Shown: positions 37,181-46,199 of the stretch, piece after piece | How positions within the stretch are numbered: the first letter of the stretch is position 1 | Layout: each line of letters begins with the position of its first letter | DNA from: Prevotella melaninogenica | GTDB lineage: Bacteria > Bacteroidota > Bacteroidia > Bacteroidales > Bacteroidaceae | NCBI RefSeq assembly: GCF_018127965.1 | Contig: NZ_CP072349.1 | Span: 1,182,001-1,246,000 of the forward strand | Direction of reading: 5' to 3' | DNA: 64,000 nucleotides | Made by a program: the position numbers and the translations under genes | Notes under the pieces: generated by a model | Databases searched by the model: none | Told to the model about the DNA's origin: nothing | Seen by the model: only the letters and a program-made list of their open reading frames with translations

Positions 37181-38944
37181 TTACCTTCTGATTTGTTTAT
37201 TCTCCAAAAGAAGTTTACGGTCACGTGCTGCAGCAGGAATAGTCCATGTCTCTGGAATAAACTTCCAATTATGGTTTGGCTGTGGATTCATCACACCTGC
37301 CTTCTTTATCTCTTCCATCAAATAATGGCGTTGGTCTTTTGGACTTTCCCAAATGATTCGACTCTTCAAAGAGTCACGTGGAATACCAGCACCCTTGGTT
37401 AATAACTCGCCACCACCATTAGCACGATAGCTATTAACTGCTACTGTGTACCACTTATTTTCATCAAATGGTTCTCCATTACTCATGCGAAGGATACGTA
37501 CCTTCTGTCCATCAGGTTTTGTAACGTCTACTTCATAATCGATACCAGCTGCTGAATCAAAGTTGAATGAGAAGTTCTTGAAGCCAAGACGTTGTGCATC
37601 ATTCTGTGTGTTAGAGAGCAAAAGCAGATGGTCGTCAGGGCTTTTCATTGTGTTACACCATAGGTCATAACTCATTTCAAGATGCTTACGAATCTCTTTA
37701 CCAGTCAGACGCATGGTACAGAGGTTGTTCTCATACTTATAAAGATTGAACATATCAGCAACAGTGATAGGACCAGCCTTGATAGATGCGTTGAATAATA
37801 AAGGTGCATTGAAAGCAATATCTGCCTTAGTAATCTCCAACTCCAAGTTGAGGATAAGGTCGTTGAAAGCAGAGTTGCCAAAGTAACTATCTTTTGTATA
37901 GATAGTATTTTCAAATCTTCCAATTACCTGATCGCTCCATGCTTTTACCGCATCAATCTCTGGTTGGAAGTGTTGAATGAAAGCATCGTCAGCTTTGAGT
38001 TCCTTTACATCAACCAATTCACCCGTAGCTTTTGTTACGGTGTATTGCCGTTTACCTTTGACAGTCTTAGGTCTAAGGGTTAATGTTGCTATGGCTACAC
38101 GTTGTGCATTGTTAGCAGGGTCAAGACAGATTACGTTTTTACCAACAATATTCTTTTCAATCGAACTATGTGGAGTATGGTCATGACCGAAGAATACAAT
38201 ATCAAAGCCAGGCACTTCCTTAGCTACCTTCTTCGAAGCATCCTCATCATATTCTGGTGTCTTAATACCACCATCCCAGCCAGAATGGAACAAACCAACA
38301 ATAACGTCTGGCTTTTCTTTCGTCTTCACTTCTGCCATTGTTCGCTTGGCACAAGAGACCATTTCTTCAAAGCGTAGACCACTCCAAATACTCTCTTTCA
38401 ACCAGTTAGGTATGGCAGGAGTGAGCATACCGATGACACAAACCTTGATACCATTCTTTTTCTTGATAGTATAATAAGGTAAGATATAAGGCTTATTAGT
38501 CTTTGTGTCGATAATATTTGCACCAAGGATAGGGAACTTCAACTCCTTAAACCATTTGTCATAAACCTTATGTCCTGTTTCAATATCGTGGTTTCCAACC
38601 GTTGCTACGTCATATCCCATATAGTTAAGTATGCTTGCAGCGATGTTTGTCTTCTCTGGTGCGACGTAATTATAATAATAGGAGATAGGCTGACCTTGTA
38701 AGATATCGCCATTATCCAATAAATAGACATTGTCTTTTCCATCCTTCTTACGCAGTTCTTCTACTAATGTATAGACTCTTGCCATAGAACCGCTCTTAGG
38801 CTTTCGAGTGATGAAATCGTATGGAAAGAAAGAACCATGAACGTCAGTTGTTTCGATAAGTTTGATGGTAACATCCTTCTGTTGTGCCATAGTTGAAGAA
38901 CAGAGTCCTAACATGATGGAAAGTAATATTGTTGAAAGTTTCAT
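37181..38944 (-). CDS. Secreted 5'-nucleotidase / 2',3'-cyclic phosphodiesterase family
   Basis: 587 residues with a signal peptide (MKLSTILLSIMLGLCSSTMA, cleavage near AQQ). N-terminal metallophosphatase domain: TTDVHGSFFPYDF, LLDNGDILQG, GNHDIETG and GHDHTPHS supply the two-metal site. The C-terminal 5'-nucleotidase domain starts near residue 340 and contains NGEPFDENKWYTVAVNSYRANGGGE. It would dephosphorylate extracellular or periplasmic nucleotides, feeding the neighbouring purine permease. -7 box TACTTTTG on the minus strand at 38967-38974. Confidence 0.93.
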   Translation of the reverse strand: MKLSTILLSIMLGLCSSTMAQQKDVTIKLIETTDVHGSFFPYDFITRKPKSGSMARVYTLVEELRKKDGKDNVYLLDNGDILQGQPISYYYNYVAPEKTNIAASILNYMGYDVATVGNHDIETGHKVYDKWFKELKFPILGANIIDTKTNKPYILPYYTIKKKNGIKVCVIGMLTPAIPNWLKESIWSGLRFEEMVSCAKRTMAEVKTKEKPDVIVGLFHSGWDGGIKTPEYDEDASKKVAKEVPGFDIVFFGHDHTPHSSIEKNIVGKNVICLDPANNAQRVAIATLTLRPKTVKGKRQYTVTKATGELVDVKELKADDAFIQHFQPEIDAVKAWSDQVIGRFENTIYTKDSYFGNSAFNDLILNLELEITKADIAFNAPLLFNASIKAGPITVADMFNLYKYENNLCTMRLTGKEIRKHLEMSYDLWCNTMKSPDDHLLLLSNTQNDAQRLGFKNFSFNFDSAAGIDYEVDVTKPDGQKVRILRMSNGEPFDENKWYTVAVNSYRANGGGELLTKGAGIPRDSLKSRIIWESPKDQRHYLMEEIKKAGVMNPQPNHNWKFIPETWTIPAAARDRKLLLENKQIRR

Positions 38945-39270
38945 AATCTTAATTTTAATTCAGCTACAAAAGTACTAAATTATACGGAAAAAAACGAACT
39001 TGATTTGTTATGTTTCAAAAGTCTTTTTGAAGGTTAGTTGAGTTGGAGTAGGCGTGTTTTAAGGGTTAATGTAGAATTGTTTGATAATGTAGGAATATGT
39101 AATTCATTTAAGGTTGATTGTAGGAAAATAACAGGAGCACATAACTTAAAATCTTTTATCACGCTTTCAAACATTCATGGTAGAGAATTTACCGTTTGAA
39201 TGCTTTGAGCATATATAAAGTTTAAGTTGTGTGCTACCTACCTTTAATAGCGGTTCTAACCGTAAAGAAT
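38945..39270. other. Intergenic region nucleotidase-gdhA
   Basis: 326 bases between two leftward genes. It contains the nucleotidase promoter (CAAAAGTA, 38967-38974) and the 100-base hairpin at 39136-39235. Nothing else recognised. Confidence 0.55.
39136..39235. repeat. 100-base imperfect hairpin downstream of gdhA
   Basis: Left arm AGCACATAACTTAAA...CAAACATTCATGGT and right arm ACCGTTTGAATG...TTTAAGTTGTGTGCT pair over about 45 bases with mismatches around the loop AGAGAATTT. There is no T-run, so it is not a normal terminator. MITE-like or an mRNA 3' stabiliser. Confidence 0.65.
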
Positions 39271-40605
39271 CTAAATAATGCCTTGCGCCATCATTGCCTT
39301 AGCAACCTTAATGAAGCCTGCAACGTTAGCACCTTTTACATAGTTGATATATCCATCAGGCTCTATTCCGTATTTTACACAGTTTGCGTGGATATCATCC
39401 ATAATCTGATGGAGTCTCTGGTCAACCTCTTCACGGCTCCACTTCAGGCGTCCAGAGTTCTGACTCATCTCAAGTCCTGACACTGCTACACCACCAGCAT
39501 TACTTGCTTTACCTGGGCAATAGAGTACCTTTGCGTCTTGGAAAATCTTTACTGCCTCTGGTGTAGAAGGCATGTTTGCACCTTCTGTCACAGCGATAAC
39601 ACCATTCTTTACGAGTTCAGCAGCTGCTTCTCCGTTGATTTCATTCTGTGTTGCGCATGGAGTTGCGATGTCAGCTTTCTCAGACCAAGGTCTTCCTCCT
39701 GAAACATACTTGACATTATACTTCTCTGCATACTCGCGAATACGTCCACGCTCAATGTTCTTAAGTTCCATTATATAAGCCAACTTCTCCTCATCTATAC
39801 TATCTGGGTCATAGATGTAACCATCAGAATCAGAACAAGTAAGGGGCTTTGCACCTAATTCAAGCAACTTTTCTATTGTGTATTGCGCTACATTACCAGA
39901 ACCTGAAACAAGTACTGTCTTGCCTATAATATCAATGTTACGGGTCTTGAGCATATTTTGCAGGAAGTAGACATTGCCGTATCCTGTTGCTTCTGGACGG
40001 ATGAGTGAGCCTCCAAACTCTTGTCCCTTACCTGTAAGGATGCCAACAAACTGGTTCGTCAGTTTCTTATATTGTCCAAACATATAGCCAACTTCACGTC
40101 CACCAACACCGATGTCACCAGCTGGAACGTCACAGTCTGGACCAATGTAATTCCACAACTCTCTCATGAAAGCCTGACAGAAACGCATTACCTCTGCATT
40201 TGACTTGCCTCGAGGAGAAAAGTCTGAACCACCCTTAGCGCCACCCATAGGGAGTGTTGTCAGTGAGTTCTTGAATGTCTGCTCAAAGGCAAGGAATTTT
40301 AAGATAGACTCATTAACTGATGCATGGAAACGGAGTCCACCTTTGTAAGGACCAATCGTGTTGTTATGTTGTACACGGAAGCCCATATTGGTTTGTACAT
40401 TTCCCTTGTCATCAACCCAGTTTACACGGAACTTAATGATTCTGTCTGGTATACAGAGTCGCTCGATAAGATTGGCTTGTTCAAAACCAGGATGTTTATT
40501 GTATTCATCTTCGATCGTATCTAATACCTGTGAAACAGCCTGAATATACTCTGGCTCATTTGGAAAACGCTGTTTTAATCTCTCTACGACTTCTGTTGCT
40601 TTCAT
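39271..40605 (-). CDS. gdhA: NADP-type glutamate dehydrogenase
   Basis: 444 residues, the hexameric 50 kDa class. Glutamate-binding LPMGGAKGGSDFSPRGKS contains the catalytic Lys region, PAGDIGVGGREVGYMFGQYK follows, and SGSGNVAQYTIEKLLELGA is the Rossmann dinucleotide motif. It assimilates ammonia into glutamate, the main route in Bacteroidales. -7 box TATCTTTG on the minus strand at 40671-40678. A 100-base hairpin lies just downstream. Confidence 0.97.
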   Translation of the reverse strand: MKATEVVERLKQRFPNEPEYIQAVSQVLDTIEDEYNKHPGFEQANLIERLCIPDRIIKFRVNWVDDKGNVQTNMGFRVQHNNTIGPYKGGLRFHASVNESILKFLAFEQTFKNSLTTLPMGGAKGGSDFSPRGKSNAEVMRFCQAFMRELWNYIGPDCDVPAGDIGVGGREVGYMFGQYKKLTNQFVGILTGKGQEFGGSLIRPEATGYGNVYFLQNMLKTRNIDIIGKTVLVSGSGNVAQYTIEKLLELGAKPLTCSDSDGYIYDPDSIDEEKLAYIMELKNIERGRIREYAEKYNVKYVSGGRPWSEKADIATPCATQNEINGEAAAELVKNGVIAVTEGANMPSTPEAVKIFQDAKVLYCPGKASNAGGVAVSGLEMSQNSGRLKWSREEVDQRLHQIMDDIHANCVKYGIEPDGYINYVKGANVAGFIKVAKAMMAQGII

Positions 40606-40952
40606 AAATAGTTGTTTTTATTATTATACCCTGAAATGTCTTGTTTTTATAATTACGCTTATTTATGTTGCAAAGATAATGATTTTTACTTAAATAGCTA
40701 TCTTTTTGTTGTAGAATATTTGATTATGGTGTGAATAAGTCATTGTCAACTCTCTTTCGATTTTAGTAGAATACCTGTTATCTTTTTACAACATGAAGAG
40801 CGTATTGTTAGTACTACATATATGTAAACATCTTACTTTATTACACTATTTTTATAATTCATGTTGCTGTCACTTTTAACATTTAGCACAAGTATATGTA
40901 AACTAAATAGTTACCTATATATAGGTAATGACAGTAGTGACAGGAAAATTAG
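40606..40952. other. Intergenic region gdhA to IS element
   Basis: 347 bases with the gdhA promoter at its left end and the second MITE-like element at 40862-40952, which directly abuts the left end of the insertion sequence. No gene seen. Confidence 0.5.
40862..40952. repeat. MITE-like element, copy 2
   Basis: TTGCTGTCACTTTTAACAT at the left and AGTAGTGACAGGAAAATTAG at the right form the terminal inverted repeat. The interior shares TGTAAACTAA with copy 1. The right end touches the IS terminal repeat. Confidence 0.6.
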
Positions 40953-43056
40953 CCCAAGTTTAACAGGGAAAATTATTTTTCATAAATTTTCGGGATGTTT
41001 TGTGTAGTATCAATTTGATAAATGATTGATAATCAAGTATAGGGTATTGTAACGAGGAGTAAAATCCGATTTGTAGGACACAGTCATATCAAAATTATTT
41101 TGTTACTTTGCACTCATGCACGCAAATGTACAGACACGATTCAACCCTGCCACAGGCGACATGGCTCCTTATTATCGCATCAAGGAGTCATATCGCGACG
41201 TGCAGGGTCATGTACATTCGCTAATTCTGTTGAACATCGGGTTCGAACTTTCACTTACTGCTGTACAGGTTCGAAAAATTGCATATGCTCTTACCGAACG
41301 CTTCAAAAATAGAAGTACACCCTCGCTTTTCAAAGAACGCCTTGACGGTCTTACTCCTATTGAACAGGCAAAGGCTGACGAATGGTGGAGCCGTATGGAG
41401 AAAGAAGGTGGAATCGATCGGTTTAATAAGGAAGAGCAGAAGTCGCTGAGAAAATATGAGAACTATATTGACCTTGAGACGGCAAACTATACTGACGCAA
41501 GGAATGTTGGCGCAGAGTGGCTCTGCAAGCAGACAATAGACAAGCTGCAGTTAGAGGGTTTTCTGCGCAAAAATGGGTGGACGGAGAATGCGATACACAC
41601 GGCTTTGTCAGCATTGATTGTTCGTACGGTATATGCTGTCTCTGAACGTTCATCTTATTATTATTTGCGCGATAACTCGGCTGCCGCTGAACTTTATAGT
41701 GGAGTTCCTGGCTGGACACCAGGAATCAATTCTCTGTATAAAATCACTGACAAGTTATATGAACTAAAGGAACAGTTAGAGCATCATCTGTGCAGCGTTA
41801 CTGACGATCTCTTTAATATAGACAACAAGTTGATGCTCTTCGACTTAACCAACTTCTATTTCGAGGGTAGCAAGCGTAATAGCGATAAAGCCAAGTTTGG
41901 TCGATCAAAAGAAAAACGCTCTGACTGTAAACTACTTGTACTTGCATTATGTATCAATAAAGAAGGTTTTATACGTTATTCTTCAATCTTAGAGGGTAAT
42001 ACAGCAGATCCCAAGTCTCTACCCAATATGATTGATACGCTGGCAAAGAGGAATCCATCACGAAGCAAGGATACGCTCGTTGTCATGGATGCAGGTGTTG
42101 CCACGGAAGAGAACTTGGAGCTGATTAAAAGAAAAGGTTACAATTATCTCTGCGTATCCCGTACGAAAATGAAAGACTATACGCTCAGTGATGATAACAA
42201 GAGCGTTACAGTAATGGATGCCCGTCGGCAGAAGATAACGCTGAAAGAGGTTAAGACAGAGGATGATAAGGATTATTATCTCGAAATAACATCTCCTTCG
42301 AAAGCTATGACAGAGTCGTCCATGAACAGGGTTTGGAGAGAGCGTTTTGAGATGGAACTGCAGAGGATAAACGATGGAATCTCCAAGAAAGGTGGAACAA
42401 AAACCTATGAAAAGGTTGTTGAACGTACAGGACGTGCCATACAGAAGTACCCATCTATAGCGAAGTTCTACCAGATTAGCTACATAAAAAATGAGGAGAA
42501 ACCCAAGCAGATGCTACGTGTAGACTGGGAGATAAAAGACCTCTCGGCAATGGAATCTGGGCATGGAGTCTATTTTCTCCGCAGCAATGTCAGGACACTT
42601 TCTGAGCGTGTGACATGGGAATACTACAATCTTATCCGTGAGATAGAATGTACGAACAAACAACTAAAGAATGATCTCAACCTCCGTCCAATCTATCATC
42701 AGAAAGATGAGCGAAGCGACGCACACCTCTTCTTCGGTTTATTAGCCTACTGGGTGGTAAACACTATCCGTTGTCAATTAAAACGAGAAGGAGAATCCTG
42801 TTACTGGACCGAGATAGTACGACGTATGAGCACCCAAAAGCTCGTCACCACAAAAGGGAAGAATCCATTAGGTGAAACCATCGAGATGCGCCAATGTAGT
42901 AGTCCTTCGAAGCAAGCAAAACAAATATACGATAAGTTGAACTTAAAACACTCACCATTCAAAAAGAATAAGATTTGTAGGACACAGAGCCCATAAGAAA
43001 AACGAGGAAAGTATGGTGACAGCAACAATTAGGCGAAGGTGGGTGTTAAACTTGGG
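40953..43056 (+). mobile_element. IS1634-family insertion sequence, apparently complete
   Basis: Perfect 13-base terminal inverted repeats CCCAAGTTTAACA at 40953-40965 and its complement at 43044-43056; the match extends to 17 bases with one mismatch if TTAG/TTAA are included. Length is about 2.1 kb. It holds one intact transposase gene. I see no clear target-site duplication next to these ends, so the exact outer limits are uncertain by a few bases. Confidence 0.8.
41116..42996 (+). CDS. IS1634-family transposase
   Basis: 626 residues, full length for the family. The DDE-type core shows LMLFDLTNFYFEGSKRNS (first Asp), LVVMDAGVATEENLELIK (second Asp) and REIECTNKQLKNDLNLRPIY (Glu in the C-terminal YREK-like helix), then FFGLLAYWVVNTIR. 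The promoter box TTACTTTG at about 41103-41110 lies immediately before the ATG, so the mRNA would be nearly leaderless. The frame is uninterrupted, so the element may still be mobile. Confidence 0.93.
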   Translation: MHANVQTRFNPATGDMAPYYRIKESYRDVQGHVHSLILLNIGFELSLTAVQVRKIAYALTERFKNRSTPSLFKERLDGLTPIEQAKADEWWSRMEKEGGIDRFNKEEQKSLRKYENYIDLETANYTDARNVGAEWLCKQTIDKLQLEGFLRKNGWTENAIHTALSALIVRTVYAVSERSSYYYLRDNSAAAELYSGVPGWTPGINSLYKITDKLYELKEQLEHHLCSVTDDLFNIDNKLMLFDLTNFYFEGSKRNSDKAKFGRSKEKRSDCKLLVLALCINKEGFIRYSSILEGNTADPKSLPNMIDTLAKRNPSRSKDTLVVMDAGVATEENLELIKRKGYNYLCVSRTKMKDYTLSDDNKSVTVMDARRQKITLKEVKTEDDKDYYLEITSPSKAMTESSMNRVWRERFEMELQRINDGISKKGGTKTYEKVVERTGRAIQKYPSIAKFYQISYIKNEEKPKQMLRVDWEIKDLSAMESGHGVYFLRSNVRTLSERVTWEYYNLIREIECTNKQLKNDLNLRPIYHQKDERSDAHLFFGLLAYWVVNTIRCQLKREGESCYWTEIVRRMSTQKLVTTKGKNPLGETIEMRQCSSPSKQAKQIYDKLNLKHSPFKKNKICRTQSP

Positions 43057-43640
43057 TTAATCTTGATAAAAGCCACTTTGCTATGGTTTCTTATCTTAAG
43101 GCATAGTTGCTGCATTACAAGTCGGATAAGGCTGTTTGACTTATTAAATATTTTAAGTGAGGTTGCTTTTTTCATTTTTACAAATCTTCTCCATACATTT
43201 TAATGCTTAGCACATTATGTGCTTACCCTCCGCACATGTTGTGCGGAGGGTAAGCACCAATGGTGCGGAGGAATTTTACTATTTTCTTTAGCCACATAAT
43301 CTGTTGCATGGTACTTCGGATATATTGATTAATAAGGCTTAGTAATGAAGAAGAGTATTCCTTTTTGAGCGTTTGAAGACTTCTTCTTTTATTAATTTCG
43401 TAGATAGACAGAGTTCTTGGCAGGTTATGTAACTCGAAATAGTGTGCAACGTATTTGTTTCAAAAACAAACAAGCTATTCGATAATAGCATACAATCTGT
43501 TTAGGTTTAATAAACTAATATGAGTAAATCTTCCATAATGCAAAGGAAAGAAAAAGATATCAAATAAAGAAATTTCCCCACCTTTTTCCTACTGAGCCTG
43601 TATGAGGGCAACTAATGATGTGCTGAAAAGTTATAGAAAT
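43057..43640. other. Intergenic region IS element to tRNA-Cys
   Basis: About 580 bases with no supported gene. The palindrome array at 43204-43271 is the only structure I recognise. Confidence 0.5.
43204..43271. repeat. CAC-N-GTG palindrome array, locus D
   Basis: Units CACATTATGTGC, CACATGTTGTGC and CACCAATGGTGC. Spacers TTACCCTCCG and GGAGGGTAAG are themselves complementary, so the middle unit forms a long perfect hairpin (CTTACCCTCCGCAC with GTGCGGAGGGTAAG). Confidence 0.8.
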
Positions 43641-43666
43641 AAAAAAGACTCTCAATACTGAGAGTC
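43641..43666 (-). terminator. Terminator after tRNA-Cys
   Basis: GACTCTCA/TGAGAGTC stem with ATAC loop, followed on the minus strand by TTTTTTATTT. Confidence 0.8.
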
Positions 43667-43671
43667 CTTTG

Positions 43672-43742
43672 AGGTGCCTAGCGGAATCGAACCGCTCTAC
43701 ATGGTTTTGCAGACCATTGCCTAACCTCCCGGCCCAAGCACC
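43672..43742 (-). tRNA. tRNA-Cys (anticodon GCA)
   Basis: GGTGCTTGGGCCGGG start, anticodon loop CTGCAAA giving GCA, acceptor end AGGCACC. -7 box TATCTTTG on the minus strand at 43778-43785, followed by GCACTCGC as in the 23.6 kb array promoter. Confidence 0.95.
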
Positions 43743-43937
43743 ATTCTATTACAAATCATAATTGCGATTTGCGAGTGCAAAGATAATCAATTATTTCGGT
43801 TTAACCAAACAATTCAGAAACTTTTTTCAATAAAGATTACGTAAAATCTTCTTCAAGTAAAAAGCCAAGAATCTCTCGCAGACATCGAGTAAAAAGTTAA
43901 GCCCAAGTAATCCTATTGATAGCTTTCTTAGATGAAA

Positions 43938-44123
43938 CTATTTAAAACAAGCAGGCTTCTTATGACCTTCCAGTTTCTGCTTTTTCTTCAACTGATCATG
44001 AATGGTACAACCCGAGCATCCATGACATGGATCGCTTGCTGCTCGAAACGATTGCCACGTACGATAAACCACATAGCCTATAGCTGATAAAATCACTATG
44101 GCTAAGACAATATACTGCCACAT
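43938..44123 (-). CDS. FeoB-associated Cys-rich membrane protein
   Basis: 61 residues: one membrane helix (YIVLAIVILSAIGYVVY) and then the Cys-rich motif DPCHGCSGCTIHDQ, with a final Cys in KPACFK. This is the pattern of the small proteins that usually follow feoB and may assist ferrous iron uptake. No feoA or feoB lies within this window; the next upstream gene is a YkvA-like protein 22 bases away. Confidence 0.82.
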   Translation of the reverse strand: MWQYIVLAIVILSAIGYVVYRTWQSFRAASDPCHGCSGCTIHDQLKKKQKLEGHKKPACFK

Positions 44124-44145
44124 CTTTTCCTCCTTATTCTACTTT

Positions 44146-44553
44146 TCACACTGGAGTATCGGTAGTATCTTCCGTAAAGATATCTTCTGCTACCTCCATT
44201 TCATCATCGTCAAACCACTTTGACAACTTTTCACGTGCCTGATTTTTCATATCATCATCAACAGAAGACCACACCTTATTTAATACATAAAGCAAAACAC
44301 CGAGGTCGTCTGATAGTCCTGCAATAGGAATAGCATCAGGCACAGCATCAAGTGGTGAGATTAGATAACCCAATGCACCAATGATAATAGCCTTATCCTT
44401 AAGTGACACCTTATCACTCTGTATCAAATAATACAAAATCAATGCCACATATACCAACTTAGCACCTGCACGCTTTGCTACACGTTGAATCTTATCAAAG
44501 AAACCCTGCTGGGTAAACTTATCTTTATACTTTTGAAAATCAGGTAATTCCAT
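44146..44553 (-). CDS. YkvA-family protein (DUF1232)
   Basis: 135 residues. Central hydrophobic part with VSLKDKAIIIGALGYLISPL and DAVPDAIPIAGLSDDLGVLLY, the DUF1232 signature. Function unknown; predicted membrane-associated with an acidic C-terminal tail (EDIFTEDTTDTPV). Flanked by other small membrane proteins in the same direction at 22-24 base spacing, so likely one operon of three genes. Confidence 0.88.
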   Translation of the reverse strand: MELPDFQKYKDKFTQQGFFDKIQRVAKRAGAKLVYVALILYYLIQSDKVSLKDKAIIIGALGYLISPLDAVPDAIPIAGLSDDLGVLLYVLNKVWSSVDDDMKNQAREKLSKWFDDDEMEVAEDIFTEDTTDTPV

Positions 44554-44577
44554 ACTACAACTAAATCATTAATAAAC

Positions 44578-45006
44578 TTACTTGAAATCCATAACTCGGT
44601 CTACATAAGCCTTCGCCTCTGGATAGTCTTGATTAGCACGACGAATCTTGTTACGCACTAAAACCTTCATCATTACCCTATAAAGAAGGAAGAGAACCAA
44701 GCCAACACCGATAGCAGCCAACACATTCAGTATTCCTTTAAAAGGAAGCGAATCGTCTGGAAATGCCGACATTATCAATATCGGTAAGCACAAAAGGAAG
44801 CCCGCTATAGTATAACGCGAACGCTCTGTACCCTCACTGTCCAAAGCCGCTTGGTAATCGAAAAGATAATTAGAAAGTTCCTCCTCACTAACATTATCTG
44901 GTAACTGAGGGAAGCCCACTTCGTCTTTATGGTTTCTGATTTTATTTTCTACAGTGTGTTGAAAATCATCCAACACAGTTACATACTGTTCTTCTAAATC
45001 TTTCAT
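44578..45006 (-). CDS. Two-helix membrane protein of unknown function
   Basis: 142 residues with two hydrophobic segments, TIAGFLLCLPILIMSAF (about 66-82) and LNVLAAIGVGLVLFLLYRVMM (about 92-112). The N-terminal 60 residues are acidic and helical. No named family recognised. First gene of the operon with the YkvA-like and FeoB-associated-type proteins; RNase P RNA is upstream in the same direction. Confidence 0.78.
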   Translation of the reverse strand: MKDLEEQYVTVLDDFQHTVENKIRNHKDEVGFPQLPDNVSEEELSNYLFDYQAALDSEGTERSRYTIAGFLLCLPILIMSAFPDDSLPFKGILNVLAAIGVGLVLFLLYRVMMKVLVRNKIRRANQDYPEAKAYVDRVMDFK

Positions 45007-45102
45007 GATTTTCCTATGTTTTTATATGAATAAAAAACTCCCAAATCTCCTCCATCATTCCAAACAGAATATGAGAAGATGGGCGTATATGAAAGAAAAA
45101 TA

Positions 45103-45492
45103 AAACAGTGTTCCTATAAGCCGGGTTCTGTTTCTTCCTCATCTTTCGATAATAGGAAGATGCCTGTCATTTATCTATATTACAAGTCACCTTGCAATTA
45201 AAGCATTCTACCCTCCGTTGTGCTTGCGCTTGGGCGGGCTACCCTCGAACAACGGTTTACATGAACTTGCAGCTCCTGAACGGCACAGCCAGACGATCAC
45301 CCGCCTGCTGGTAGTCTCTTACACCACCTTCTCACCCTCACCACACATTACTGCGTGGCGGTTATTTTCTTCTACCTACATCTACTGTCACCAATAGCTT
45401 CTATTTTCGGAAGCAGGATGCCCTATGCTGCCCGGACTTTCCTCTCGCATCCATTACAGATGCCAGCGACAGAGCCGGAACACTGCCTTATC
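45103..45492 (-). ncRNA. rnpB: RNase P RNA
   Basis: About 390 bases of class A bacterial RNase P RNA on the minus strand. The hallmark GAGAGGAAAGTCCGGGC occurs near the 5' side (plus-strand complement at about 45437-45455), with AGACGATC-type and GGGTAGCC-type core pieces, and the 3' end pairs back (CGGCTTATAGGAACACTG with CAGTGTTCCGG at the 5' end). Promoter box TATCTTTG (minus strand, 45499-45506) sets the start near 45492. RNase P trims tRNA 5' leaders. Ends are approximate. Confidence 0.95.
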
Positions 45493-45506
45493 AGAATGCA
45501 AAGATA

Positions 45507-46199
45507 ATGGAAAACATGGAAAAGCCAAAATATTTCAATGATAATCTAAACTTAGCCAAGAAAAGAGGTAGTATAAAAAGACTGAAAGAAGTTATTGTGT
45601 GAACCTAAACACATAGACATTAAGATAATTATAACAACATAATAACATATCAAGCTATAAACAAGATTCTAAAAGCTACCTTTACACCTATTATACCTAT
45701 GCTTTACGCATTATAAAACAATGCTTTACACACATTAGAGTGTACCTTTACGAAATTATTTTCATGACAATGAATATTTCTTTTCATAAAAATAATCACA
45801 ACATACAGTAGTTTTAGCATCTCTGCCATACCATTAAGTGGCTATAACTATTAAATAACACACTCAACGAAAGCCCTCTCCAAAGAGTCAATTTACATCA
45901 ACCACATGATACAACGACTTACATTTCCTTTCATTTTGTCAACTTATCAAAACAATAAACTGACAAATAGGAACAAAATGACTATCCAAAACAAATAAAT
46001 GCAAAATATACATCACATCAGATTAATAGTCGTTAAGTGTTAATTTTTAATTGTTAAAATCGGATAAAGATAACTGACAAATTGTCGGTTTTACAAAATT
46101 TGCTCCTATATTTGCATTCCAAAATATGTCAACAAGACATTTACAAATAATGACGGCTTGACACATAAAAACGTAATTAACGAACAAATAATTAAGAAT
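45507..46199. other. Intergenic region rnpB-htrA
   Basis: About 690 bases, A/T-rich, without a supported gene. It holds half-sites TTTGTCA (about 45935) and ACTGACAAA (about 45957), the palindrome at 46072-46090, and the htrA promoter with TATATTTG at 46107-46114. Confidence 0.5.
46072..46114 (+). promoter_or_regulatory. htrA promoter with GACAA/TTGTC palindrome
   Basis: AACTGACAAATTGTCGGTT (46072-46090) is a near-perfect palindrome overlapping the expected -33 region of the TATATTTG box at 46107-46114. Similar sequences occur upstream of clpB, suggesting a shared regulator of protein quality control. Confidence 0.6.

Noticed and set aside
24313..39290. Identical 16-base 3' ends (AATAATGCCTTGCGCC) of spt and gdhA
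   Set aside because: Both encode a C-terminal AQGII by chance in the same codons; there is no similarity beyond it.
41068..42987. The 16-base direct repeats as IS ends
   Set aside because: The second copy lies inside the transposase gene, and better inverted ends (CCCAAGTTTAACA) are found further out.
43204..43271. CRISPR array in the CAC-N-GTG palindromes
   Set aside because: Units are short palindromes with variable centres, spacers are 10-13 bases, and no cas genes exist in the window.
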